Shown piece after piece: positions 33,817 to 40,589 of a stretch of DNA of 57,649 nt (position 1 is its first letter; every line of letters begins with the position of its first letter). The notes beneath the pieces were generated by a model. That model ran no database searches. It was not told the origin of the DNA and saw nothing but the letters and a program-made list of their open reading frames with translations. The DNA comes from Streptomyces malaysiensis subsp. samsunensis. GTDB lineage: Bacteria; Actinomycetota; Actinomycetes; Streptomycetales; Streptomycetaceae. Where the stretch lies: the NCBI RefSeq assembly GCF_024519315.1, contig NZ_JANIIC010000066.1:1-57649 (forward strand). Reading direction: 5' to 3'. The position numbers were made by a program, and so were the translations under genes.

Positions 33817-33854
33817 GGCTTCCGTTCATTCGTTCGGACGAAGATCCAGGGACC
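33817..33854 (+). repeat. 38-bp direct repeat, right copy
   Basis: This is the partner of 32421-32458, with four mismatches. It lies between the hydrolase start and the end of the nitronate monooxygenase gene, in a 279-bp gap without any other recognisable gene. Confidence 0.8.
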
Positions 33855-33888
33855 CGGCAGGGCGCAGGCGGCTCCAACGGCTCAGGGG

Positions 33889-34884
33889 TCACCTGACTGC
33901 TGTGCGTAGCGATCGAGGCCGTGAGTCCAGGATCGCCTCGGCCTCTTCGCTGATCGTCCGGACCACGTCCGCGGCGGGGCGGACGGCGTCGACGAAGCAT
34001 GCCGACTGACCGTAGATGATCTCGCTCGTGTCGGGGTCGGGCGGGGCCTCGACGGGGTGGACGTCTTCCGGGGGTGCGAATTCCGCTCTGCGGTTCTGGA
34101 GTGTTGACTCACGCTCCGACCACTCGTCGGTGAACCGATTGCGGCGGACGCGTTCGCCGAGGGTTTCCGGCCAGGGCAGCCCCGACACGATGTTGTAGGT
34201 CCGCGTCCATACGGTGTCGCCGCCGTCGCTCTCGACGATCAGCCGCTTATGGGCGTCGTGCACCTCGACCGCCTCGGGGGTGGCGAGGAATGCCGTGCCC
34301 AGCCAGGCGCCGTCCGCACCGGCGGTGAGGACCGCCGCGAGCGTCCGGCCGTCGCCGATGCCCCCCGCGGCCAGCACCGGGACATCGGGGTGACGCCGCA
34401 CGATTCCGGCCAGGAACGGCAGCAGTCCCATCGTCCCGGTGTGGCCACCGGCCTCGTTGCCCTGTGCCACGAGCACATCGGCGCCCGCGGCGACGGCCAC
34501 CTCCGCGTCCTCGTAGTTCTGGACCTGGCACAGCACCCGGGTCCCCGCGTCCTTGGCGCGGGCGAGCCACGGCCGGGGGTCGGCGAACGACAGCGCGATG
34601 ATCTCCGGCCGCTCCTCCAGCGCGGCGTCGAAATGCGGTTCGGTGAAGGGGAGGAACGGCGTGATGAAGCCGACTCCGAACGGGCGGTCCGTCGTGGCGC
34701 GGATGGTCGCGATCTCGGCATGGATCCAGTCGGGCCCCTTCCAGGGGTGCGTCCCCGCGAAGGAGCCGAGCCCACCGGCGGCGGATACGGCGGCGGCGAG
34801 CGTTCCGCCGCTGTGCAGGCCCATGGGGGCCGACATCACCGGGTAGGTGATACCGAACATTTCGGTGAATCTCGTATGCAGCAC
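33889..34884 (-). CDS. Nitronate monooxygenase family flavoprotein
   Basis: This is a 331-residue TIM-barrel FMN enzyme of the nitronate monooxygenase (2-nitropropane dioxygenase) family, which oxidises alkyl nitronates to carbonyl compounds. The start PVMSAPMGLHSGGTLAAAVS, the FMN-binding and catalytic segment AQGNEAGGHTGTMGLLPFL (catalytic His), and the phosphate-binding AAGGIGDGRTLAAVLTAGAD with GTAFLAT are characteristic. The physiological substrate in Streptomyces is not established, and many members act on 3-nitropropionate-like toxins. Its start is about 60 bp downstream of the end of the broken VOC gene. Confidence 0.9.
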   Translation of the reverse strand: MLHTRFTEMFGITYPVMSAPMGLHSGGTLAAAVSAAGGLGSFAGTHPWKGPDWIHAEIATIRATTDRPFGVGFITPFLPFTEPHFDAALEERPEIIALSFADPRPWLARAKDAGTRVLCQVQNYEDAEVAVAAGADVLVAQGNEAGGHTGTMGLLPFLAGIVRRHPDVPVLAAGGIGDGRTLAAVLTAGADGAWLGTAFLATPEAVEVHDAHKRLIVESDGGDTVWTRTYNIVSGLPWPETLGERVRRNRFTDEWSERESTLQNRRAEFAPPEDVHPVEAPPDPDTSEIIYGQSACFVDAVRPAADVVRTISEEAEAILDSRPRSLRTAVR

Positions 34885-34944
34885 GGGGCGACGCTAACGA
34901 ACGCGGCGGGCCCGGCCCGCGAGCGACGCGGCGGCCCCGGCCGG

Positions 34945-35447
34945 CTAACGGTCGGCGAACACCCCCCGGAGCAGACCGGTGGCCTGCCCGACCTCGATGA
35001 GGTAGCCGTCGGGGTCACGCAGATAGCAGCGCAGCTCGGCCTTGCGGTCGATGGGCTCGGTGAGGAACTCCGCTCCTTTGGCCACGGCGGCGGCGTAGAA
35101 GGCGCCGATGTCGGCGACACGGTGAGGAACTCCGCTCCTTTGGCCACGGCGGCGGCGTAGAAGGCGCCGATGTCGGCGACACGGACGTTCAGAAAACTGG
35201 ACACGGTGTCACCGTCGTCCGGTGGTACGAGGGTTATGCCGGGCTTGTCCGGGGTGGGGCCGCCTCCGGGGTTCATGATGATCCAGCTGTTGGCCACCTT
35301 CACGATGGCCGGATTCTCCTCCAGTACGACCTCGCCGCCGAGGACGTCCGCGTAGAAGCGCCTCGATCTCGCGACGTCGCGCACGGTCAGAAAGTGGGTG
35401 AGAACGAGCCCCTGCTCAGGTGCGGGCACATCGCGGGGAGCCGTCAT
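34945..35447 (-). pseudogene. VOC/glyoxalase family protein broken by a 62-bp tandem duplication
   Basis: The gene begins as a normal VOC (vicinal oxygen chelate) protein: THFLTVRDVARSRRFYADVL near the start, SWIIMNPGGG and ITLVPPDDGD later. At 35059-35182 a 62-bp segment is present twice, which shifts the frame. After the second copy the original frame continues with RCYLRDPDGYLIEVGQATGL and a stop at 34945. Removing one copy leaves 441 bp, exactly 147 codons, the normal VOC length. As it stands the gene would give a protein with a wrong tail running to 34836. A sequence or assembly error is also possible. Confidence 0.85.
35059..35182. repeat. 62-bp perfect tandem duplication
   Basis: Copies at 35059-35120 and 35121-35182 are identical as far as I can see, which points to a very recent event or an assembly artefact. 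The length is not a multiple of three. Confidence 0.92.
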
Positions 35448-35593
35448 CGCCGTGGTCCCTTCTCGCTGGTGGAGAGCCGGGCCGAGCGCATGCGCGCTTC
35501 TCATGCCCGGCTCGTCCCCCCTGGGTAACCCGGTGGGAGCGCGATATGCGCCGGGGTCGCGGCCGGCCGCTGTCCCGAGTGCGGAGCCGGGGC

Positions 35594-36232
35594 TCAGGGG
35601 GAGGTGGTCCAGCGTGGTGCGGTCTCGGCCCACTCGGTGTCCCACTCGGCGAGATTGCGCCGGCGCAGGACCACGGTGGTGCAGCGGTAGACGGCGGCAC
35701 CGGCGAGGGTGACGGTCACGAAGGCGATGAGCGCCCAGCCCATGGTGCGGCTGCGGATCTGCGCATCGGGCATGGGCGGTTCGGCGATCGCCCCGTCCTT
35801 GTCGACCCAGACGTGGACGGAGCTCCCCGCGGCCAGGCCGGGCAGGACGTCGGTCTTGGCGGTGCGGGTCCGCCCGTCCGGATCGGTGAAGCGGACCGTG
35901 GCCGGGTAGCGGGTCTCTCTCGCCTCCGCCGATCCGGGCTCCGGGTGACCCGGGGCGTCATGGGTGAGGACGGCGGTGGTGCGGTGCAGGGTCTCCTTCC
36001 GGTGCTCGGCGGCCGCGCGGTAGTGGTGCTGGGCGGCGCCACCGGCGACGAACATGGCACCGAGTCCCAGGACCGGCACGAGCAGCAGCAGCGCCAGGGC
36101 GATCCAGCCCTGGAGACGGTCGGTGTACCGGTACAGCGGATTGTGCCGCCAGCGCCACAGCGACAGGGGATGGACGGGCTTGTCGTGTCGGGGGTCGGGG
36201 GGCGGCTGCGCATGAGGTATCACGCCGGACAC
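35594..36232 (-). CDS. Rv1733c-like two-helix membrane protein
   Basis: This is a 212-residue membrane protein of the type found in M. tuberculosis Rv1733c, a DosR-regulated protein of unknown function. It has a short N-terminal NPLYRYTDRLQ stretch, a helix GWIALALLLLVPVLGLGAMF, an extracellular domain with the usual YPATVRFTDPDGRTRTAKT and VHVWVDKDG, a second helix (ALIAFVTVTLAGAAVY) and a WDTEWAETAPRW end. The GTG start at 36232 is set by AAAGGAG upstream. Several tandem 11-bp repeats lie just before it. It is the last gene of a block also holding an MreB-like protein and two DksA-like proteins. Confidence 0.82.
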   Translation of the reverse strand: MSGVIPHAQPPPDPRHDKPVHPLSLWRWRHNPLYRYTDRLQGWIALALLLLVPVLGLGAMFVAGGAAQHHYRAAAEHRKETLHRTTAVLTHDAPGHPEPGSAEARETRYPATVRFTDPDGRTRTAKTDVLPGLAAGSSVHVWVDKDGAIAEPPMPDAQIRSRTMGWALIAFVTVTLAGAAVYRCTTVVLRRRNLAEWDTEWAETAPRWTTSP

Positions 36233-36248
36233 TGTGGGTCTCCTTTCC

Positions 36249-36281
36249 TGGACGGAAGCTGGACAGAAGCTGGGCAGAAGT
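36249..36281 (-). repeat. Three tandem 11-bp repeats upstream of the Rv1733c-like gene
   Basis: TGGACGGAAGC, TGGACAGAAGC and TGGGCAGAAGT follow each other without gaps at 36249, 36260 and 36271. An 11-bp period is about one DNA turn, which would suit several protein copies binding on one face. It could be an operator of this gene. Confidence 0.55.
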
Positions 36282-36344
36282 GGGCGTGCGACCGCGACCG
36301 GCGCGCGGCCGGTGCGGGGAGGGAAAAGCCGAGGGGGACCGGGC

Positions 36345-37184
36345 TCAGCGGGAGAGCGGCCCGGGTCCGGGCGGGGACGTGCCGCCCGCCGAGGGATGGG
36401 CGTGCGCGGCTTGCAGGATCTTGGCGGCGCCACGGACCGCGGCGGTATGGGGTGCCGGGACCGCCCGCAGCGGCGCGTGCAGTCCGCCGATGAGCCTGCG
36501 GGTGAGGTCGGGGCGCAGGGCGCCGCCGCCGGCCAGAAGGGCTCCCCGGCTCAGGGCATCGGCGGTGAGAGACGTACGGTCCTGCCGCAGCATCGAGGTG
36601 ATCATGCCGGTGATGGCCTCGCTGATCTCCGCCGTGGCACCGGCGTCGGCGAGATCGGTGGTGCCCAGGGCGGTACGGCGGGCGTCGAAGACGATGCCGT
36701 CGACGAGGAGCACCACTTCGGTGAGGTGGGCGCCTATGTCCACCACCAGCAGCGGCAGCGAGAGGTCGGCGTTGGCGGCCAGGGCGATGGCCCGCGCGGT
36801 GGGCACGGTCAGGACCGCGCGCGGGCGCAGGACCTCCACGGCGGTGCGGGCACGTTCCCGGTAGGCGGGGCCGTCCAGCACCGGCGCGGTGACCACCACC
36901 AGCGGCCGGGTGAGGCGGGGCAGCCGACGGCTGAGCAGCCGGTCGAGCATCCGGGCCGTCCCCGGTACGTCCACGATGGCACCGCGCTGGATCGGGTGGA
37001 CCGCCCCGGCGCCGGGGAAGGTGATGGTGGGTACGTCGATGATCGTTCCGCGGCCGGCGATCCAGGCGCGGGTGCGGGCGCTGCCCATGTCGAGGGCGAG
37101 GCCGCAGCAGTGCCGGCACAACGGCCAGGGCCGGTGCCGGTGCCTGATGCGGGAGCCGGCCCGGAGGCGCCGGATGACGGTCAT
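36345..37184 (-). CDS. MreB/Hsp70-like ATPase (short actin-fold protein)
   Basis: This is a 279-residue actin/Hsp70-fold protein. The phosphate-1 loop is in GLALDMGSARTRAWIAG, phosphate-2 in LLVVDIGAHLTEVVLLVDG, and the adenosine-binding loop is GALLAGGGALRPDL. At 279 residues it is clearly shorter than MreB (about 340) and seems to lack parts of the outer subdomains. It resembles the third, short MreB-like protein of S. coelicolor (SCO6166, recalled), which sits in a similar cluster. The ATG at 37184 overlaps the stop of the DksA-like gene (ATGA) and has GGGAGG upstream. Its cellular role is not known. Confidence 0.82.
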   Translation of the reverse strand: MTVIRRLRAGSRIRHRHRPWPLCRHCCGLALDMGSARTRAWIAGRGTIIDVPTITFPGAGAVHPIQRGAIVDVPGTARMLDRLLSRRLPRLTRPLVVVTAPVLDGPAYRERARTAVEVLRPRAVLTVPTARAIALAANADLSLPLLVVDIGAHLTEVVLLVDGIVFDARRTALGTTDLADAGATAEISEAITGMITSMLRQDRTSLTADALSRGALLAGGGALRPDLTRRLIGGLHAPLRAVPAPHTAAVRGAAKILQAAHAHPSAGGTSPPGPGPLSR

Positions 37185-37549
37185 CGCCCGGCCTCCCGCA
37201 CCTGCTGGCACCGTCCGCAGTAGCGGGCCTGCGGAACGATCATCAGGCGTTCCCGTTCGACGGGGCGCCGGCACAGATGGCAGGCGCCGTAGCTGCCTTC
37301 GGCGATGCGTTGCAGCGCCGCCTCCACATCGGCGAGGACCATACGCGCGGAGGCGGCGAGTTTGATGTGCACTTCGGCCTGGGCCGCGGAGCGGCGCCGG
37401 AGCAGGTCCTCGGCGCGGGGCGCCGAGGCGATCCGCCGCAGCTGTTCCTGGCGGAACAGGCGCTGTTCATGGAGGTTCTCCCGCAGTGCGGCGAGATCCT
37501 CGGGCGACAGGTGCGCGGCACGGTCGCCCATGGTCTGGTGGTTCACCAC
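37181..37549 (-). CDS. DksA/TraR C4 zinc-finger protein (first paralog)
   Basis: This is a 122-residue member of the DksA/TraR family, proteins that bind in the secondary channel of RNA polymerase and modify transcription with or without ppGpp. An N-terminal coiled-coil region (LRENLHEQRLFRQEQLRRIA) is followed by the zinc finger CHLCRRPVERERLMIVPQAR with the second cysteine pair in YCGRCQQ. The GTG start has AAAGGGGTGA before it. Translation is coupled to the MreB-like gene. A second, diverged copy lies just upstream at 37601-37930. Confidence 0.9.
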   Translation of the reverse strand: MVNHQTMGDRAAHLSPEDLAALRENLHEQRLFRQEQLRRIASAPRAEDLLRRRSAAQAEVHIKLAASARMVLADVEAALQRIAEGSYGACHLCRRPVERERLMIVPQARYCGRCQQVREAGR

Positions 37550-37600
37550 TTCACCCCTTTGAGCAGGGCGGAGACGAAGACGGGTGGGACGGGGCGCTGG

Positions 37601-37930
37601 TCAGGCGGCGGCGCGGCGCTGGCAGGCCACGCAGTGCCGGGTGTAGGGGAGGATCTCCAGGCGTTCGGCGGGGACGGGCTTGGAGCAGCCCTGGCAGGTG
37701 CCGTAGGAGCCGTCGTCGACGCGGGCGAACGCCTCGTCGATCTCGGTGAGGACCCGCTGGATCGCCTCCGTCTGCGCGGACACCAGATGGTCGTCCGTGC
37801 TCTGGCCGGTTTCCTTGAGGGCTTGCAGCTGGGCCAGGCGGCTGTTGCGGGCGTGCTCGAGGCGCTGGCGGGCCTCGTGGGCGGTCAGCCGCCCGGGGCG
37901 GGGACCGGTCTCGGCGGTGTCGAGCGACAC
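37601..37930 (-). CDS. DksA/TraR C4 zinc-finger protein (second paralog)
   Basis: This is a 109-residue relative of the downstream gene, with the same plan: helical N-terminal part (EARQRLEHARNSRLAQLQAL), DDGSYGTCQGCSKPVPAERL and the closing CVACQRRAA. It heads the four-gene minus-strand block. S. coelicolor SCO6164/SCO6165 form such a pair (recalled). The promoter should lie in the 395-bp gap before the sensor kinase, where a palindrome is present at 38178-38195. Confidence 0.9.
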   Translation of the reverse strand: MSLDTAETGPRPGRLTAHEARQRLEHARNSRLAQLQALKETGQSTDDHLVSAQTEAIQRVLTEIDEAFARVDDGSYGTCQGCSKPVPAERLEILPYTRHCVACQRRAAA

Positions 37931-38325
37931 GATGAGGTCCTTTCTCTCAGCGCGCCCGGCGGGGCATCAAAGCGCACCGGGCGCAGCAGTGGCCGCCCGG
38001 TTCCGCCGGCCGCGGTCTCCCCGACCACGAATCGGCCGAACCGGGCGGCTCGGTCACCTACGACTCTGCTCGACCCGGCGCCGGAAGCCCATCGGGCGCA
38101 GACCCCATTTGCCCTGGGCAGTGGTGACCACACGGCGCCGACGGGGAACGGCGGATGGGTACCCGGCCACCTCGGATATGGGGGCCGGACCCCATCGACC
38201 GCGCGCGGTAAGGGGAGGCAGGCTGGGCCGGAATCTGTCGTGACCAGTTGCCGCAGCTCCGCCCGGATGCGATGACCGACAGTAGAACTGATCACAGTCG
38301 GTACGCAGAAGGAGGAGTTTTCCCG
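37931..38325. other. Divergent intergenic region between the DksA-like block and the sensor kinase
   Basis: This region of 395 bp has no convincing gene. It should hold the promoters of both divergent transcripts. It contains the palindrome at 38178-38195 and a TGCCCTGGGCA palindrome at about 38110-38120. The kinase ribosome site GGAGGAG is at 38311. I see no clear -10/-35 pair. Confidence 0.5.
38178..38195. promoter_or_regulatory. 18-bp palindrome in the divergent region, candidate regulator site
   Basis: ATGGGGGCCGGACCCCAT is palindromic at 16 of 18 positions. Sites of NarL-type regulators such as DosR are palindromes of similar length with G-run/C-run halves. The adjacent NarL-type regulator is the obvious candidate to bind here, but the match to the DosR consensus is only partial. 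Confidence 0.45.
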
Positions 38326-39288
38326 GTGTCGCTGTTCTGGCGGATCTTCGGGCTGAACGCCGTGGTGCTGGGCACCGCCACGGCGCTGCTGCTGTGGGCG
38401 CCGGTGACCGTCTCGGTGCCGGTGCTGCTGACCGAGGCGATCATCCTGGTCGGCGGTCTCGCCGTCATGCTGATCGCCAACGGCACCCTGCTGCGCTGGG
38501 GCCTGGCCCCGCTGGAGCGGCTGACCAGGCTGATGACCACCGTGGACCTGCTGCGCCCCGGCCAGCGGCTGCCCGTGCCCGGCGCCGGCGCCGGCAGCGA
38601 GGTGTCCGAGCTGATCCGCGCCTTCAACGCCATGCTCGACCGGCTGGAGCATGAACGCGCCACGGCCAGCGCCCGGGTGCTGCTGGCCCAGGAGGCGGAA
38701 CGCCGCCGTATCGCCCAGGAACTGCACGACGAGGTCGGGCAGAGCATGACCGCGATCCTGCTGGTGCTCAAGCGCGCCGCGGACGACGCCCCCGAGCCGC
38801 TGCGCGAGGACCTCCAGCAGGCCCAGGAGATCACCCGGGAGAGCCTGGACGAGGTCCGCCGCCTGGTGCGCCGTCTGCGCCCCGGCGTCCTGGACGACCT
38901 GGGCCTGGTCAGCGCGCTGACCTCGCTCACCCAGGACTTCGCCACCCACACCGGGCTGCGTGTCGTACGCCGCCTCGACGCCGATCTGCCCGCCCTCGAC
39001 CCGGAGAGCGAGCTCGTCCTGTACCGGGTGGCCCAGGAGAGCCTGACCAATGTGGCCCGCCATGCGGACGCGCACCGGGTCGAGGTGAGCCTGCACCGCT
39101 CCGGCGAGGCGGTGGTGCTGGAGATGACCGACGACGGCCGCGGTATCGAGGCCGCCTGCGAAGGCGCCGGGATCCGCGGTATGCGCGAACGGGCCCTGCT
39201 CGCCGGGGCCACCCTGGACATCACCTCGACACCCGGCACCGGCACCCGGATCCGCCTCATCACACCCGTCCCCAGGAAGCAGCCCTGA
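38326..39288 (+). CDS. NarL-type sensor histidine kinase (HisKA_3)
   Basis: This is a 320-residue membrane kinase. Two N-terminal helices (LNAVVLGTATALLLWAP and LLTEAIILVGGLAVMLIA) are joined by a very short loop, so there is hardly any outside sensor domain. HAMP is followed by the HisKA_3 box with ERRRIAQELHDEVGQSM (phosphorylatable His), then the HATPase part with AQESLTNVARHADA, DDGRGI and GIRGMRERALL. The GTG at 38326 is chosen for GGAGGA upstream. An in-frame ATG at 38248 would add 26 unlikely residues. The partner regulator starts 2 bp after the stop. It may sense the membrane itself. Confidence 0.9.
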   Translation: MSLFWRIFGLNAVVLGTATALLLWAPVTVSVPVLLTEAIILVGGLAVMLIANGTLLRWGLAPLERLTRLMTTVDLLRPGQRLPVPGAGAGSEVSELIRAFNAMLDRLEHERATASARVLLAQEAERRRIAQELHDEVGQSMTAILLVLKRAADDAPEPLREDLQQAQEITRESLDEVRRLVRRLRPGVLDDLGLVSALTSLTQDFATHTGLRVVRRLDADLPALDPESELVLYRVAQESLTNVARHADAHRVEVSLHRSGEAVVLEMTDDGRGIEAACEGAGIRGMRERALLAGATLDITSTPGTGTRIRLITPVPRKQP

Positions 39289-39290
39289 CC

Positions 39291-39998
39291 ATGCACGATC
39301 CGACCCCGACCGAGCCCACCGCGGCCCCGGCACCGTCTCCCGGGACCGCCACGCCGATCCGTATCCTGCTCGCCGACGACCACGCTCTGGTACGCCGCGG
39401 TGTGCGCCTGATCCTCGACCGGGAACCCGACCTGGAGGTCGTCGCCGAGGCCGGGGACGGCGCCGAGGCCATCGAGGCGGCCCGGAACCAGGAGATCGAC
39501 CTGGCCGTGCTCGACATCGCCATGCCGCGGCTGACCGGGCTCCAGGCCACCCGCGAACTGGCGGCGCTCAAGCCGGCCCTGCGCATCCTGATGCTGACGA
39601 TGCACGACAACGAGCAGTATCTGTTCCAGGCGCTCAAGGCCGGGGCCTGCGGCTATGTGCTGAAGTCGGTCGCCGACCGCGATCTGGTCGCCGCCTGCCG
39701 GGCCGCGATGCGCAACGAGCCGTTCCTCTACCCCGGCGCGGTCACCGCCCTCATCCGCACCTATCTGGACCGCGTCCGGCACGGCGAGGAGGACTCCGAC
39801 CAGCTCCTCACCCCCCGCGAGGAGGAGGTCGTCAAACTCGTCGCCGAGGGGCACTCCTCCAAGGAGATCGCCGAGATGCTGTTCATCAGCGTCAAGACCG
39901 TGCACCGGCACCGCTCCAACATCCTGCACAAACTCGGTCTGCACGACCGGCTGGAGCTGGCCCGCTACGCCATCCGCGCCGGTCTCATCGAACCCTGA
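39291..39998 (+). CDS. NarL/LuxR family response regulator
   Basis: This is a 235-residue regulator. The receiver domain has ILLADDHALVRRGVRLIL, the phosphorylatable Asp in LAVLDIAMPRLTG, and LKSVADRD. The C-terminal LuxR helix-turn-helix is LLTPREEEVVKLVAEGHSSK followed by KTVHRHRSNILHKLGLHDRL. The first ~20 residues are a Pro/Thr/Ala-rich extension. It is the partner of the kinase directly upstream (2 bp apart). It may control the divergent DksA-MreB-like block and the following secDF gene. Confidence 0.95.
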   Translation: MHDPTPTEPTAAPAPSPGTATPIRILLADDHALVRRGVRLILDREPDLEVVAEAGDGAEAIEAARNQEIDLAVLDIAMPRLTGLQATRELAALKPALRILMLTMHDNEQYLFQALKAGACGYVLKSVADRDLVAACRAAMRNEPFLYPGAVTALIRTYLDRVRHGEEDSDQLLTPREEEVVKLVAEGHSSKEIAEMLFISVKTVHRHRSNILHKLGLHDRLELARYAIRAGLIEP

Positions 39999-40113
39999 CC
40001 CCCCATGAGCGTCCGGGGCTCCGATCGCCTACTCCCCGGCCGGGGCTCCGGACCGGCACCCCGCGTCGAGCACTCAGCAGGAAGTCGAGCACCCAGCAGG
40101 AAAGGGACGGTGG

Positions 40114-40521
40114 ATGCGCCCGGCACCCCGCACCATCCCGCCCGCCGGCCACCGGCTCGCGGGCACGCTCGTCGTGCTCCTCGCCGTTCTGCTGGCGTTG
40201 GTTCCCGCCGACACCGCGCGCGCCGCCTCCGCTCCGGCGCCCCACCCCGCCCCGGCGGCCACGAGCGCCGAGCGCCCGGACACCGCTCCCCACGCGGACG
40301 ACGCGTGGGCCGCCGCCCGCGCGGCCTGGGCCAGGGCCCGGCACGACCACCTCGGCGAGCGCCCCTCCCTGCCGGATCACCACGCCACCCACCCTCGCGG
40401 TACGGATACCGGCCCGGCTGCCGGCACCCGCACAGCAGGGCCTTGCGCATGCGCACCCGTCCCTTCCGGCCGATGGGCCCAGCAGCGCGGCCGGGCACCT
40501 CCGGCGTCCCCCGGCACCTGA
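40114..40521 (+). CDS. Small secreted protein of unknown function
   Basis: This is a 135-residue protein with a signal peptide (LAGTLVVLLAVLLALVPADT, likely cleaved after ARA). The rest is rich in Ala, Pro, His and Arg and matches no family I know. The middle has an alpha-helical DDAWAAARAAWARARHDH. The ATG is preceded by AGGAAAGGGA. It lies between the response regulator and secDF on the same strand. The C-terminal third may be overcalled, since codon bias weakens toward the stop. Confidence 0.55.
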   Translation: MRPAPRTIPPAGHRLAGTLVVLLAVLLALVPADTARAASAPAPHPAPAATSAERPDTAPHADDAWAAARAAWARARHDHLGERPSLPDHHATHPRGTDTGPAAGTRTAGPCACAPVPSGRWAQQRGRAPPASPGT

Positions 40522-40589
40522 CGCAACCCATCACCCTTCTTCCGCCGCGGCCGCGTGCGCCGCCGCCGCGGCATGCCTGCCGGAGGCTC

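Noticed and set aside
34836..35447. Long VOC protein reading through to 34836
   Set aside because: The C-terminal part after the duplication is Ser/Pro/Arg-rich nonsense. The true frame ends at 34945.
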